From an uncultured Blautia sp. (GTDB lineage Bacteria > Bacillota > Clostridia > Lachnospirales > Lachnospiraceae): a stretch of 64,000 bases of DNA. Below the pieces are notes generated by a model that made no database searches, was not told the DNA's origin, and saw only the letters and a program-made list of their open reading frames with translations. The stretch covers positions 1 to 64,000 of the forward strand of contig CALBGI010000012.1 in NCBI GenBank assembly GCA_937893675.1, given 5' to 3'. Position numbers and translations under genes: made by a program. The first letter of the stretch is position 1; the number at the start of each line of letters is the position of its first letter. Positions 1-9,304 of the stretch are shown piece by piece.

Positions 1-133
1 GTTTTATTATGGAATCCTTGAGAATAAGCTGTCAACTTTTTTTATACCACACCATAAATTTCTTCATTCCAAAATCGTCCACTGTCCGTTTTCCAATATA
101 TTTTCTACAATAGGATCCCTTGTAACCTGGAAA

Positions 134-586
134 TTATCTATGGATATACATTCTTGTCATATCAGGCTCATTGTCCCCTTGAACCATACACAAAAATTCC
201 CAACCATATCTTTCATAAAAACTTGTATGGTCTGTAATCAAATAGATAGGAGTAATTCCTTTGGACTTCATATCTTTCACAACCATATCAAGTAATTGTC
301 CCGCAATTCCCTGACAGCGATATTCCTCGTCTGTATATACCGCACATACATTTGGCGTAAGGTCTTTCCTGTTATGAAAATCATTTTCGATTACTCCAAG
401 ACCACCTGCGATCCGTTCTTTATCCAAGCAAAGATACCAGCCATATTCTGTTTCATGATTAAGATAGGCTTCCATACATTCAAGATAGGCTTCTCGCGGC
501 ACTTCCCATTTATCCTGAAACCATGTGGCTGCTTTTTCCTTTAATTCAGGTTTTTGTCTTAAAGTAGCATAGATATATTCGTTCAT
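134..586 (-). CDS. GNAT-family N-acetyltransferase
   Basis: This 150-residue protein has the GNAT fold's acetyl-CoA loop, seen as RCQGIAGQLL around residues 90-99, followed by a helix and the C-terminal FYERYGWEFL segment typical of the family. Proteins of this size acetylate a small amine or a protein N-terminus; the substrate cannot be read from the sequence. The ATG is preceded by a GAGGAGACAGG ribosome site. It lies 79 bases downstream of the DUF5714 gene on the same strand and is probably cotranscribed with it. The stretch is richer in A and T than the core genes further right, which suggests an acquired edge. Family assignment is firm; function is unknown. Confidence 0.85.
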   Translation of the reverse strand: MNEYIYATLRQKPELKEKAATWFQDKWEVPREAYLECMEAYLNHETEYGWYLCLDKERIAGGLGVIENDFHNRKDLTPNVCAVYTDEEYRCQGIAGQLLDMVVKDMKSKGITPIYLITDHTSFYERYGWEFLCMVQGDNEPDMTRMYIHR

Positions 587-665
587 ATTCCTGTCTCCTC
601 ATCCAAAATCATGGGCTTCTTCCATATCAGCATTCATATAACCGATAGGAAAATCATCTATCATT

Positions 666-1373
666 TTATATCGCTACCTTTTTCCTTGCCTTTGTATGGA
701 ATGGACATTCGTTTTGCAAACACTGATTATTGAGGTGCGAACGAGAACACTTCACCTGATCCAGTTCCATTTCAACACCTAACTTTTCTCTTGTAAAATG
801 AACGGCTTCGATTATTGCAAGATACGAATCTCTTTTGCAGCAACGTGGACCTCCATTTTTACCTATCGCCATCAATGCTTTTGCCGTCATTTGATTGGAA
901 AGTCCCCATGCCTCTGTTGCCAGCGGTGTTGATTTTAATATAATGGAAAGATACATTCCTGTGCTAATGCCCGCTCCGCAGGCGCCCCAAAATCCACAAG
1001 CGCCACCCGGGACTTGCTTTCCTCTTTTCTGCATTTCGTAGAGTGCAGTTTTTAAATCTATCTGTCCACCTGCATTTTTATAGGCAGTTAAAAGTGCAGA
1101 CCCGACCATGGTGTGATGCTCTGGGCCGTGCATATGGCAAGAAGGCATGCACATCATTTCTTCCAAAAGTTCAATGGGATTTTGGGATTTACTATTGGAA
1201 CATATAGAAATAATCTCATCCATTCCGCTTGTATGACATGTGTCACAAACAAAATGTCCATTTATACATCTTGTCTTACTGCTTTGCTTTTTATGACATA
1301 GTTCACATTCCATAATCTCATCAGAATCAAGATATTCCAATGGAGCTTTACAGATCAAGCATTCTTCATTCAT
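666..1373 (-). CDS. DUF5714 cysteine-rich protein
   Basis: A 235-residue soluble protein of the DUF5714 type. The N-terminal 60 residues carry four CxxC pairs (CLIC, CELC, the paired cysteines around RCINGHFVC, DTCH), which look like a zinc ribbon or rubredoxin-like knuckle. The middle has GGACGFWGACGAG and the C-terminus has further cysteines (PRCC, KCS, ECPFH), enough to ligate a metal or iron-sulfur cluster. The domain also occurs fused to methyltransferases in other Clostridia and archaea, but no methyltransferase motif is present here. A GAGGT ribosome site lies 8 bases before the ATG. The biochemical role is not established. Confidence 0.75.
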   Translation of the reverse strand: MNEECLICKAPLEYLDSDEIMECELCHKKQSSKTRCINGHFVCDTCHTSGMDEIISICSNSKSQNPIELLEEMMCMPSCHMHGPEHHTMVGSALLTAYKNAGGQIDLKTALYEMQKRGKQVPGGACGFWGACGAGISTGMYLSIILKSTPLATEAWGLSNQMTAKALMAIGKNGGPRCCKRDSYLAIIEAVHFTREKLGVEMELDQVKCSRSHLNNQCLQNECPFHTKARKKVAI

Positions 1374-1563
1374 TCTGCTTACCTCGCCAACTTCGTATTT
1401 ATCTCTTTATTGTAATTATACATGAATCCCGGACATAGTAAAGAAAAAAACGGGATACGCAAGGATTCTGTTTGTCCTTATAAAATCCTTATAATCTTGT
1501 TTTATCATAATTCCATAAACAAGCGCGGCTCATGAAAATGCCGCATATGAAGGAGGTTTTTTT

Positions 1564-2454
1564 ATGAACGGCAACCGTATTTCTGCATGGAAAACACCAT
1601 TACCAGCTGCACAGCGCGGGATCACAGGAACCGGTATCAAATTCATTGCCCTGATCTCCATGCTGATGGATCATATTTATTATTTCTTCGGATACACAAA
1701 CCGCATTCCCTGGTGGTTTGGACTGGCAGGGCGTCTGGCAGCCCCCCTGTTTCTTTTCTGTCTGGTGGAAGGTTTTATACATACCAAAAGCCGCAAAAAA
1801 TATCTTGGCAAAATGCTTTGTATATCCGTTCCCATGGGATTGCTTCTGTTTTTCATGCGGTTTGGAGGTTTTTTTGTGCGCCCGGATGGATTTTATCCGC
1901 AAAATGCCATGATGTCCTCATTCGTTCTTTTGATCCTGTGTTTTCAATCCTTTGAATGGATCGCAAGCGGAATGCCCAAAAAGATTGCGGCCGGCTGCGG
2001 CGTCTTACTTGCTCTTTTGGCATGGCCGTTCCTGGCAGTAACATTAAGCGGTATCAATGCCGCATGGGCCACGGTGATCGGCATCCTTGGCTACACAATC
2101 CTTCCAATGATCAATATTTCCGGAGATGTAACCCTTCCTGTCTTGCTGACCGGGATTCTTCTGTATTTCACGCACAAGAACCGCAAAATCCAGCTGGCAG
2201 CTATGGTCATCCTTAATTTCGCTTGGCATTTTGTATTTGTATACCTTCAGGTAAGAACTTTTCCGGACTTTACATTTTCTCAGATGTTTACGATGTATTA
2301 CGAATGGCTGGGAGCCGTCTTTGCAGTACCATTTCTCCTGTGCTATAATGGAAAACGCGGCGCCGGATACGGAACATTCTTTTATGTCTTCTATCCAGCC
2401 CACATCTACATCTTATATGCGTTATCCTGGTTCCTTATGGCGGTTTCCGGATAA
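1564..2454 (+). CDS. TraX-family integral membrane protein
   Basis: A 296-residue polytopic membrane protein with about eight to ten hydrophobic segments. The N-terminal GTGIKFIALISMLMDH segment (residues 22-37) is the hallmark of the TraX family, named for the F-plasmid pilin acetylase and related to membrane acyltransferases. Chromosomal Firmicute copies have no proven substrate; O- or N-acylation of an envelope component is the usual inference. The AAGGAGG ribosome site is strong. The response regulator starts 16 bases after its stop, so it heads a three-gene operon with a two-component system. No pilus or conjugation genes are nearby, which argues against a conjugative role. Confidence 0.85.
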   Translation: MNGNRISAWKTPLPAAQRGITGTGIKFIALISMLMDHIYYFFGYTNRIPWWFGLAGRLAAPLFLFCLVEGFIHTKSRKKYLGKMLCISVPMGLLLFFMRFGGFFVRPDGFYPQNAMMSSFVLLILCFQSFEWIASGMPKKIAAGCGVLLALLAWPFLAVTLSGINAAWATVIGILGYTILPMINISGDVTLPVLLTGILLYFTHKNRKIQLAAMVILNFAWHFVFVYLQVRTFPDFTFSQMFTMYYEWLGAVFAVPFLLCYNGKRGAGYGTFFYVFYPAHIYILYALSWFLMAVSG

Positions 2455-2470
2455 CAGGGAGGGTTCTTTT

Positions 2471-3142
2471 ATGGCGAATATTTTAGCAGTTGACGATGAT
2501 GCCGATGTGCGTCATCTTTTAACTACCGCTTTGGAGCGCGACGGCCATACAGTCCGTACTGCCGCATCCGGCAGTCATGTAACAGAGGCGTATTGTAAAT
2601 GGGCAGACTGCATTTTACTGGATGTTATGATGCCCGGTGAGGACGGTTTTTCCACCTGCAGGCGTATCCGCTCCATTGCCGACTGCCCGATCTTATTCCT
2701 GACTGCCAAAAACGAAGAAGCCGACATTATCCGCGGCCTTGGTCTGGGCGGTGACGATTACCTGATGAAGCCTTTTCGTATCACAGAGCTCCGGGCCCGC
2801 GTAAACGCCCATCTCAGGCGGGAATGCCGCACGCCTCACAGCAAAATCCGGCGAGGCCAGCTGGATTTTGATCTGGGTGAAAAGCTCATTTATCACGCTG
2901 ACACACCGATCAAAATGACCCGCAGTGAATATGCGATCTGTGAACATTTGGCAACCCATGCGGGTCAAATCTTTTCCAAAGAACAGATTTACGAGGCAGT
3001 ATTTGGCTTCGACGGCACATCCGATGACTCTGCGATTACCGAACATATCAAAAATATTCGTGCAAAATTGCGTGCGGTTGGCAGCGAGCCCATTGAAACT
3101 GTATGGGGGGTGGGATATAAATGGAAGCGGGAACAACCTTAA
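2471..3142 (+). CDS. OmpR/PhoB-family response regulator
   Basis: A 223-residue regulator with an N-terminal receiver domain and a C-terminal winged helix. The acidic pocket (VDDDAD, residues 5-10), the phosphoacceptor Asp51 in LLDVMMPG and the lysine in DDYLMKPF are all present. The recognition helix region runs to GVGYKW at the C-terminus, as in DNA-binding OmpR proteins. The ATG at 2471 was chosen over upstream starts because an AGGGAGG site lies just before it and the receiver domain begins there. Its end overlaps the kinase gene by 22 bases, indicating translational coupling. Target genes are unknown; the linked traX-like gene is an obvious candidate. Confidence 0.92.
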   Translation: MANILAVDDDADVRHLLTTALERDGHTVRTAASGSHVTEAYCKWADCILLDVMMPGEDGFSTCRRIRSIADCPILFLTAKNEEADIIRGLGLGGDDYLMKPFRITELRARVNAHLRRECRTPHSKIRRGQLDFDLGEKLIYHADTPIKMTRSEYAICEHLATHAGQIFSKEQIYEAVFGFDGTSDDSAITEHIKNIRAKLRAVGSEPIETVWGVGYKWKREQP

Positions 3143-4521
3143 AAAGAAAGCGGAAAGGAATTCGCTTAAACACCCTTTTCTGGCGATATTTTCTTACTAC
3201 AGGAGGCCTCATGGCAGCCCTTTGCCTGATATGGCTCATCCTGTTCAATATCCTTTCGAATATGGGATTTGTCTTGTCAGCCTATACTGCGGTCAGAAAT
3301 TTGCCTCAGACAGAGCAGGCGCTGCAGGCGCAGACAACATTTGATTCAGGAGAAATTCCCCATTACTATGAATGGGCGTTGGCAGAAAATGGAACAATCA
3401 TAGAAAGCAGCATGAATCAAAAACAGCTTACATATGCTTACGCAGAACTATCCGGAGATCCTTCCCCGCATGGATGGTTTTATTCCCAGTATTTTCATCT
3501 GGTCCCCCTGAAAAACGGACAGACGGTTATGCTGGAATATGATTACTCTGTCTGTTATGCCGATCCAGATTTACAGGACATCCTGCCCGATTTTCAAACA
3601 GCTTATATCGGGCTGTTGTTTGTTCTGCTTTTGTTATTGGCAGTCTTGCGTACCGGACACTATACAAAAATCCTGCGCAAAGATACCGATGTGATTACAA
3701 ATGCCTGTGAAATGGTGCGGAATCAGAAATTAGACGTACCTTTGCAAGAGCAGATCCGTGTAAAAGAGCTTCAGGCAGCCCTTACCGCCATTGATACTCT
3801 CCGTCAGGAATTGTCATACTCTTTAAAGGAACAGTGGGCTGCAGAACAACGCAAGAATGAGACGCTTGCCTCTCTTGCTCATGATCTCAAAACACCCCTT
3901 ACCGTAATTGGCGGAAACGCGGAGCTGCTTGCAGAGGATGATCTGACACCGCCGCAAAAAGTATTGGTTCAGACCATTCTGCGCAATACAGATCATGCAA
4001 AAGATTATGTGAAACGGCTGCGTGAAGTCACTGCACAGGATGTGCTTGCATCCAATAGAGAGGAATTTTCTGTCTGTGAACTCTTAGATGCCTTTATCCA
4101 GAAAGGACGCGATCTGTCAGCAGTAAAAGGACACGAATTGATTGCGGCTCCCCCGGCTTCCCTCCCGGATGAACTCCTGGAGATTGAAAAAAACGACGTA
4201 CTGCGTGCGATGGAAAACCTCCTCAGCAATGCGGTGCGGTTTACACCCGCTGGCAAACCAATCGAATTAGGCGTGGAATTACAGGAGAAACAAATAGGTT
4301 TCTGGGTTCAGGACAGCGGACCGGGCTTTTCCAAAGAGGCGCTGATAAAAGCCGGAAAAACCTTTTATACAGAAGACAGCAGCCGTCCTCAGGACGGACA
4401 TATGGGCATGGGACTTTATTTCGCATCCCAGACAGCGCAAAAACACGGAGGCAGTCTTTTCATTGAAAATACTGCCATTGGAGGCCGCGTCTGTCTGTGG
4501 ATAAAAAAAAGACAGGGCTAA
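3121..4521 (+). CDS. Sensor histidine kinase
   Basis: A 466-residue membrane kinase. Two transmembrane segments (about residues 20-43 and 160-180) bracket a roughly 115-residue extracytoplasmic sensor. The phosphoacceptor is His254 in LAHDLKTPL, and the ATPase domain shows the N box (ENLLSNAVRFTP), G1 (DSGPGFS) and G2 (GHMGMGLY) motifs, so it should be active. It overlaps the upstream regulator gene and is its partner. The sensor domain has no motif I recognise; kinases of this size and neighbourhood often answer to envelope stress or peptides. The stop codon lies inside a hairpin that also serves the opposite strand. Confidence 0.9.
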   Translation: MEAGTTLKRKRKGIRLNTLFWRYFLTTGGLMAALCLIWLILFNILSNMGFVLSAYTAVRNLPQTEQALQAQTTFDSGEIPHYYEWALAENGTIIESSMNQKQLTYAYAELSGDPSPHGWFYSQYFHLVPLKNGQTVMLEYDYSVCYADPDLQDILPDFQTAYIGLLFVLLLLLAVLRTGHYTKILRKDTDVITNACEMVRNQKLDVPLQEQIRVKELQAALTAIDTLRQELSYSLKEQWAAEQRKNETLASLAHDLKTPLTVIGGNAELLAEDDLTPPQKVLVQTILRNTDHAKDYVKRLREVTAQDVLASNREEFSVCELLDAFIQKGRDLSAVKGHELIAAPPASLPDELLEIEKNDVLRAMENLLSNAVRFTPAGKPIELGVELQEKQIGFWVQDSGPGFSKEALIKAGKTFYTEDSSRPQDGHMGMGLYFASQTAQKHGGSLFIENTAIGGRVCLWIKKRQG

Positions 4522-4535
4522 TAAGACCTGTCTTT
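4501..4535 (-). terminator. Intrinsic terminator on the minus strand
   Basis: A 9-bp perfect stem, AAAGACAGG at 4508-4516 and CCTGTCTTT at 4527-4535, with a 10-base loop. Read on the minus strand it runs into eight T residues (4503-4510), the classic terminator form for the small gene at 4584-4917. It overlaps the last codons of the plus-strand kinase, where it lacks a good T run. Confidence 0.75.
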
Positions 4536-4583
4536 CCGTTTCATCAAAAACAAAATACGCAATGCGGAAACCGCCGCGAAGAA

Positions 4584-4917
4584 CTATGCCCACTTTTCTT
4601 TTGCCTTTTCCAGCAGGATTGATATTTCCCGCGCATGCTCCGAAACGATACGCCTGTCCTCTTCATAGACTGCATTTCCGTTCTCATCTACATAGATTTG
4701 ATATTGTACATCGTCCTCATACAACAGCACCCCATATTTGTAGCCGCCGGTTATCAGCGGCCATATGATCAGAGCATTTGTATAAGAATTGTTATCGTCC
4801 GCAGGCGGAAAATCCATTATATTTTGCGGCACGAATGAGATACCAGACAACATTTATCACACAAAACAGGAGCACTGCGCTTATTAAAATTCTCTTTATA
4901 ACCGCTCTTTTTTTCAT
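4584..4917 (-). pseudogene. Frameshifted small membrane-anchored protein
   Basis: Two reading frames join into one plausible protein of about 110 residues. The first begins at ATG 4917 after an AAAGGCAGG site, starts MKKRAVIKRI and has a hydrophobic anchor (ILISAVLLFCVINVVWYLI). It runs into a stop soon after KYNGF. The second frame continues with PPADDNNSY and ends in an acidic, helical tail (LLEKAKEKWA). The frames are reconciled by removing one T from a four-T run at about 4814-4817. The ORF that opens at 4853 alone has no ribosome site, supporting the joined model. I do not recognise the family. A sequencing error in the T run is the alternative. Confidence 0.6.
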
Positions 4918-4944
4918 TGCAGCCTGCCTTTCAACATTCTTTTT

Positions 4945-6561
4945 TTATACAGACAGCGTAATCTCCCGTATCGCCTTTCGCACCGGCAAAATACACGCCG
5001 GAACTACGGACAGCCAGTCCATTCCCATTTCCAGAAGCAGCTTGGTAAGGGAGGTATCCGCCGCAAGTTCCCCGCAGATTCCTACCTGACAGCCGTTTTC
5101 ATGTCCGGCTCTGACCACCATTTCCATCATGCGGAATATTGCCGGATGATGGTCATCATACTTTTTGCTGAGCAGAGGATTCTGACGGTCCATGGCCAGG
5201 GTATACTGCGCCAGGTCGTTGGTTCCAAGGCTTAAAAAATCCACTCTCTTCGCAAGCTCGCCCGCGATCATCACCGCAGCGGGCGTCTCGATCATGATCC
5301 CTGTGGGAATGTCCTTAAAAGGAATATCTTTTGCCCGCAGTCCCTCTTTTACCTCTTCGATCAATTCTTCAATTTCATCCAGCTCTTTTTCCGAGCTGAT
5401 CATGGGGTACATCAGCGCGAGGTTTCCGTAGGCGCTGGCCCGGTAAATCGCCCGAAGCTGCGCCTTGAACATTCTTTTGCGGTCAAGACAAAGCCGGATC
5501 CCTCTGTTTCCCATGATCGGGTTCACTTCCTTTGGAATATCCAGATACTCCGCCTGCTTATCGGCACCCAGATCCGCGGTACGGATGACTGCCATGCGCT
5601 CTCCCATGGTTTCCGCCACTTTTTTGTAGGCCAAGAACAGCTCGTTCTCCCGTGGATAATTCTCCCGGCCGAGATACTGAAACTCACTGCGCAGAAGTCC
5701 GATCCCGGCTGCTTTGTAAAAAGAAATGCTGTTCAGGTCGTCCAGGTTCCCGATATTGGCCAAAAGAGCAACCTCTCTCCCGTCCCGGGTGATCGTGCGT
5801 TCTTTCCGGAGAGCCAGCAGTTCTTCCCGCTCCTTCATATCTGCTTTCCGCCGGATCTCATACTCCTTTTGCAGCTCCTCCTCCGGATCCAGATACAAGG
5901 TTCCTGTATAGCCGTCCACGATCGCCATATGTCCGTCGTATTCGTCGGAAATCTCTGTTTTTACCAGAGACGGTATTCCCATGGATTTTGTCATGATCGC
6001 CGTATGGGAGGTCCCGGAGCCCTGCTGCAGCACAACAGCCAGCAGCTTTTCCTTTTCCATTTCTAGGATCTCCGCCGGTGTCAGCGACTGCGCCATAAGG
6101 ATCACCGGCTCGTCCCCCAGGCTAATCTTTCGGGAAACTCCGCCCAGCGCCTCAATCAGGCGGCCGGAAATATCCCGCACATCGTGGACCCTTTGCTGGA
6201 TCACCGGCTCTTTCAGGCCGCAGAAAGCCGCCGCCAGCTCATCCCTTGTCGTCTGCACCGCATAAGCTGCGCCCACCTTCTCAGAGAGGATCATCTCCTC
6301 CACCGCATCCACAAAGCTTCCGCCTTCCAGAAGAATCCTCTGTCTTTCAAAAATCTCGGAAGAAGCATTTTCATCCCCGCCCTTTTCCAAAAGGATCTGC
6401 TGTTCTTCCAGCACCTTGCGGCGCGCCCGCTGAAACTCCTCTACTTCCTTACGTACATTGCTGATGAGATACTGCTTTATCTCATATTCTGCCTTCCGGT
6501 AATAGAATACTTTTCCAATGGCAATCCCGGAAAAAGCCGGAACTCCTTTGACAACGTTCAT
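4945..6561 (-). CDS. ptsI: PTS enzyme I (PEP-protein phosphotransferase)
   Basis: Enzyme I passes phosphate from phosphoenolpyruvate to HPr, the first cytoplasmic step of sugar uptake through the PTS. The 538-residue protein has the N-terminal HPr-binding domain, phosphoacceptor His186 in GSGTSHTAIM, and the PEP-binding TIM barrel with NRGIRLCLDR, GTNDLAQYTL and the CGELA cysteine near the C-terminus. It is about 30 residues shorter than the usual length, with no key motif missing. The ATG follows an AGGAGA site. It starts only 16 bases after potD ends, so it appears to be the last gene of the polyamine operon; no HPr gene is in the window. Confidence 0.95.
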   Translation of the reverse strand: MNVVKGVPAFSGIAIGKVFYYRKAEYEIKQYLISNVRKEVEEFQRARRKVLEEQQILLEKGGDENASSEIFERQRILLEGGSFVDAVEEMILSEKVGAAYAVQTTRDELAAAFCGLKEPVIQQRVHDVRDISGRLIEALGGVSRKISLGDEPVILMAQSLTPAEILEMEKEKLLAVVLQQGSGTSHTAIMTKSMGIPSLVKTEISDEYDGHMAIVDGYTGTLYLDPEEELQKEYEIRRKADMKEREELLALRKERTITRDGREVALLANIGNLDDLNSISFYKAAGIGLLRSEFQYLGRENYPRENELFLAYKKVAETMGERMAVIRTADLGADKQAEYLDIPKEVNPIMGNRGIRLCLDRKRMFKAQLRAIYRASAYGNLALMYPMISSEKELDEIEELIEEVKEGLRAKDIPFKDIPTGIMIETPAAVMIAGELAKRVDFLSLGTNDLAQYTLAMDRQNPLLSKKYDDHHPAIFRMMEMVVRAGHENGCQVGICGELAADTSLTKLLLEMGMDWLSVVPACILPVRKAIREITLSV

Positions 6562-6577
6562 GTTTTCTCTCCTGTGC

Positions 6578-7612
6578 TTAGTCGCAGGCAGCTTTAAACT
6601 CCGTCCAGATCTTGCCGTAGGCTTCCTCTGCCTCCTGGCTTACATTCATGACGATCTCGCCCTTCTCCACGTCTTTCGGCGCCACAAGGTTTGGATCAAC
6701 GCTCTCATCTGCTGCCTGGTTTGTGCTGTAGTATCCAATATAATCAAAGCACTGTGCCGCAATCTCCGGCCGAAGGATATAGTCTACGAAAGCGTAAGCT
6801 GCGTCCTTGGACGGCGCATTGCTGGGAATGAACATGTTCATGATCCCGAAGCCCAGACCTTCTTCCGGATAAACCACTTCAAGCTCCGGATATTCCGCAA
6901 GTGCCGCCGTCACCTGTGAGGTGTAAAGGAAAGCCACGCTGGCCTCCCCGTTCAGCAGCGCATTCTGCGTATTGTCATTCTGAATCAGACGCACATTGGG
7001 CGCAAGCTCCAAAAGCTTTTCACCGGTTGCAGCAATCACCTCCGGGTCTTCCTCGTTCATGGTTTTTTCCATGGAAAGCTGGGTGATTCCCGCGATGACA
7101 CGGTAGTTGTCAATAATGGCAAGACTGTCCTCCAGTTCCGGATTCCACAGATCCCCATAGCCCTTGATCTCCACGTCCACAAGCTCCGGATCGTAGACGA
7201 TCAGCGGGATTCCTGCGCCGTAGGGAACCGTATACTCGTCATTTGGATCGTATACCTGTCCCTGGTACAGGGGATTTACATTCTCGATATTGGTGAGTTT
7301 TTCCTTGTCAAGCTTCTCGGCAAGCCCCTGGGCAATGACTTTTTCCAAAATATAGTCGTCGGCAATGACAACATCATAGTCCCCGCCTTCTGCCATGGAA
7401 AGCTTCTCCAGCATGGTCTCGTCTGTATCAAAATTGGAATATACGATCTTTATGCCGGTCTCCTCCTCAAAGCCCTCCAGTACCTCCGGCGGGAACATCC
7501 CCTCCCAGGTGTAAAGGACCAGCTCCTCAGACTTGTCTGCGCTGAAACCTGAAAAAAGAGAAACGGACAGTCCCGCCGCAAGCATAACTGCTGTGATTTT
7601 TTTTATTTTCAT
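6578..7612 (-). CDS. potD: Spermidine/putrescine-binding protein PotD
   Basis: The extracytoplasmic solute-binding subunit of a polyamine ABC importer, 344 residues. It starts with a signal peptide (MKIKKITAVM, then a hydrophobic stretch to about residue 21) and continues with the family's LYTWEGMFPPEVL and YSNFDTDETML segments. Where the Gram-positive relatives carry a lipobox cysteine, this protein has Phe23 in the context FSGF, coded TTC, one base away from TGC. Without the cysteine the protein would be secreted or cleaved rather than lipid-anchored. The AAAGGAGG site sits 8 bases before the ATG. It follows potC after 37 bases. Confidence 0.92.
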   Translation of the reverse strand: MKIKKITAVMLAAGLSVSLFSGFSADKSEELVLYTWEGMFPPEVLEGFEEETGIKIVYSNFDTDETMLEKLSMAEGGDYDVVIADDYILEKVIAQGLAEKLDKEKLTNIENVNPLYQGQVYDPNDEYTVPYGAGIPLIVYDPELVDVEIKGYGDLWNPELEDSLAIIDNYRVIAGITQLSMEKTMNEEDPEVIAATGEKLLELAPNVRLIQNDNTQNALLNGEASVAFLYTSQVTAALAEYPELEVVYPEEGLGFGIMNMFIPSNAPSKDAAYAFVDYILRPEIAAQCFDYIGYYSTNQAADESVDPNLVAPKDVEKGEIVMNVSQEAEEAYGKIWTEFKAACD

Positions 7613-7649
7613 TCATGTTACCTCCTTTTTTTGCTATCCAAAGTATATC

Positions 7650-8453
7650 CTACTTTTCCTTCCTTGAAAAGGACATTTTTTTCCCATGTCTTTTGCTCAC
7701 CAGAGAATACATCACAAGAACTATAAGAATCAGTCCCAGCATAATGGTGCAGAGCGCATTGATCTCCGGTGTGACACCGGTTTTCATCTGCGTATAGACT
7801 TTTATGGGAAGCGTGGATATCCGCGGCCCATTCACAAAAATGCTGATCACCACATCGTCCATGGACATGGCAAATGCAAGCAGCGAGCCGGAGATCACCG
7901 CCGGCATGATCAGCGGCAGCGTGATATCCCAAAATGCCCGAAGCTCTCCGGCCCCCAGATCCCGGGCCGCCTCTGCCAGCGCCGGGTCCATTCCCGCCAG
8001 GCGGGCTTTTACCTCCATGAGAATGTACGGCACACAGAACACCGTATGTCCGATGAGCAGGGTCAGCATTCCAAAAGGCAGGCCAAGCATATGAAAAAAG
8101 GCCATAAACACCATACCCAGAATGATTTCCGGGATCATCAGCGGCAAAATCGAGATGTATTCCATGGCGCCTTTTGAGTTCCAGTGAATCCGCGCAAGAC
8201 CAACTGCGCCCAGCGTGCCGATCACCGCGGAAATGGCACAGCTCAGCACCGCCAGGACAAGACTGTTCATCAGCGATTCCATCATGGCCTCATTCTGGAA
8301 AAGGCTCTCATACCATTTCAGGGAAAATCCCGTCCATCTCACAGGAAGCTTCGATTCATTAAACGAAAAGGCAACCACCACGCCGATGGGCAGGTACATG
8401 AGCAGGAATACGACGCCAAGATAAATGCGGGAAAATTTTGAATTTTTTTTCAT
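7650..8453 (-). CDS. potC: Polyamine ABC transporter permease PotC
   Basis: A 267-residue inner-membrane permease with about six transmembrane segments. The EAA loop that docks on the ATPase is seen as EAARDLGAGELRAFWDITLP in the central part, typical of the PotC/YdcV group. It pairs with PotB to form the translocation channel for spermidine or putrescine. Its start overlaps the end of potB by four bases, so the two are translationally coupled and made in equal amounts. All family landmarks are present and the length is normal. Confidence 0.93.
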   Translation of the reverse strand: MKKNSKFSRIYLGVVFLLMYLPIGVVVAFSFNESKLPVRWTGFSLKWYESLFQNEAMMESLMNSLVLAVLSCAISAVIGTLGAVGLARIHWNSKGAMEYISILPLMIPEIILGMVFMAFFHMLGLPFGMLTLLIGHTVFCVPYILMEVKARLAGMDPALAEAARDLGAGELRAFWDITLPLIMPAVISGSLLAFAMSMDDVVISIFVNGPRISTLPIKVYTQMKTGVTPEINALCTIMLGLILIVLVMYSLVSKRHGKKMSFSRKEK

Positions 8454-9304
8454 CCGATCCCCTCCAGTTCTTTTGCATTGGTGATCTTGCGGTAAAGCAT
8501 GATCATCAGCGTGGTAAGCCCCATAAGAACCACTGCCAGCGCCGCTGCGAACGGCCAGTTGCTGCCCCTGGTCATCTGCTCCTGGATCAGGCTTCCCACC
8601 AGCACAATTTTATTTCCTCCCAGGATATCCGCGATAAAAAAGAGTCCCATCGACGGAATAAAGGTGAGGATCACGCCGGACAAAAGGCCGGGAAGCGTGA
8701 GCTTGAAGCTGACGCTTAAGAACGCCCGCACCCGGCTGGCGCCCAGATCTCTTGCCGCCTCAACCAGAGACCAGTCCAGCTTTTCCGCGCTGGAATACAC
8801 GGACAACGCCATAAACGGAAGAAGTACATACACCATACCGATTACAATGGCCGGATAGCTGTAAAGAAGCTTCAGCGGCTTATCAATGATCCCCAGGCTT
8901 TTCAGCACATGGTTCAGCACCCCTTTGGTCTGGAGAATGATGATCCACCCATAAAGACGGATCAGCGAATTCACCCAGAAGGGAAGCATGAGGAGCAGCA
9001 TGGCTTTCTTTTTCTTTCCGGCCGGAAGCTTTGCCATAAAATAGCCAAAGGGATATCCGATCAGACAAATGACTGCCGTGCTCGTAAGCGCAAGCTGAAA
9101 AGATTCCTTAAATGTATTTAAATACACCGGCTCCAGGATCCGCCGGTAGTTTTCCAGGGTGAAGCTCCAGGAAACGCCGTACCCTTCCCCCTGCGAGGCA
9201 AAGCTTAATGCCAGTACGTAAAGAAGCGGACCTGCCACAAAAACCAGCGTAAAAAGATACAGCGGAAGGATCATGAACAGAGAACTTCGTCCACGCTTAC
9301 TCAT
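8450..9304 (-). CDS. potB: Polyamine ABC transporter permease PotB
   Basis: A 284-residue permease with six predicted membrane segments, the partner of PotC. The ATPase-docking EAA loop reads EAARDLGASRVRAFLSVSF. The start of the gene overlaps the end of potA by eight bases, giving the order potA-potB-potC-potD on the minus strand. This gene order is the standard Firmicute polyamine importer operon. Nothing is unusual about the protein. Confidence 0.93.
   Translation of the reverse strand: MSKRGRSSLFMILPLYLFTLVFVAGPLLYVLALSFASQGEGYGVSWSFTLENYRRILEPVYLNTFKESFQLALTSTAVICLIGYPFGYFMAKLPAGKKKKAMLLLMLPFWVNSLIRLYGWIIILQTKGVLNHVLKSLGIIDKPLKLLYSYPAIVIGMVYVLLPFMALSVYSSAEKLDWSLVEAARDLGASRVRAFLSVSFKLTLPGLLSGVILTFIPSMGLFFIADILGGNKIVLVGSLIQEQMTRGSNWPFAAALAVVLMGLTTLMIMLYRKITNAKELEGIG

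Noticed and set aside
599..664. A 21-codon open frame between the DUF5714 and acetyltransferase genes (starts MIDDFPIGYM)
   Set aside because: No ribosome site of its own and no recognisable family; possibly a remnant, but nothing supports translation.
4853..4855. Start of an intact 89-residue gene at 4853
   Set aside because: There is no ribosome site, while the adjacent frame supplies a good start at 4917 and a hydrophobic anchor that joins naturally after one base is removed.
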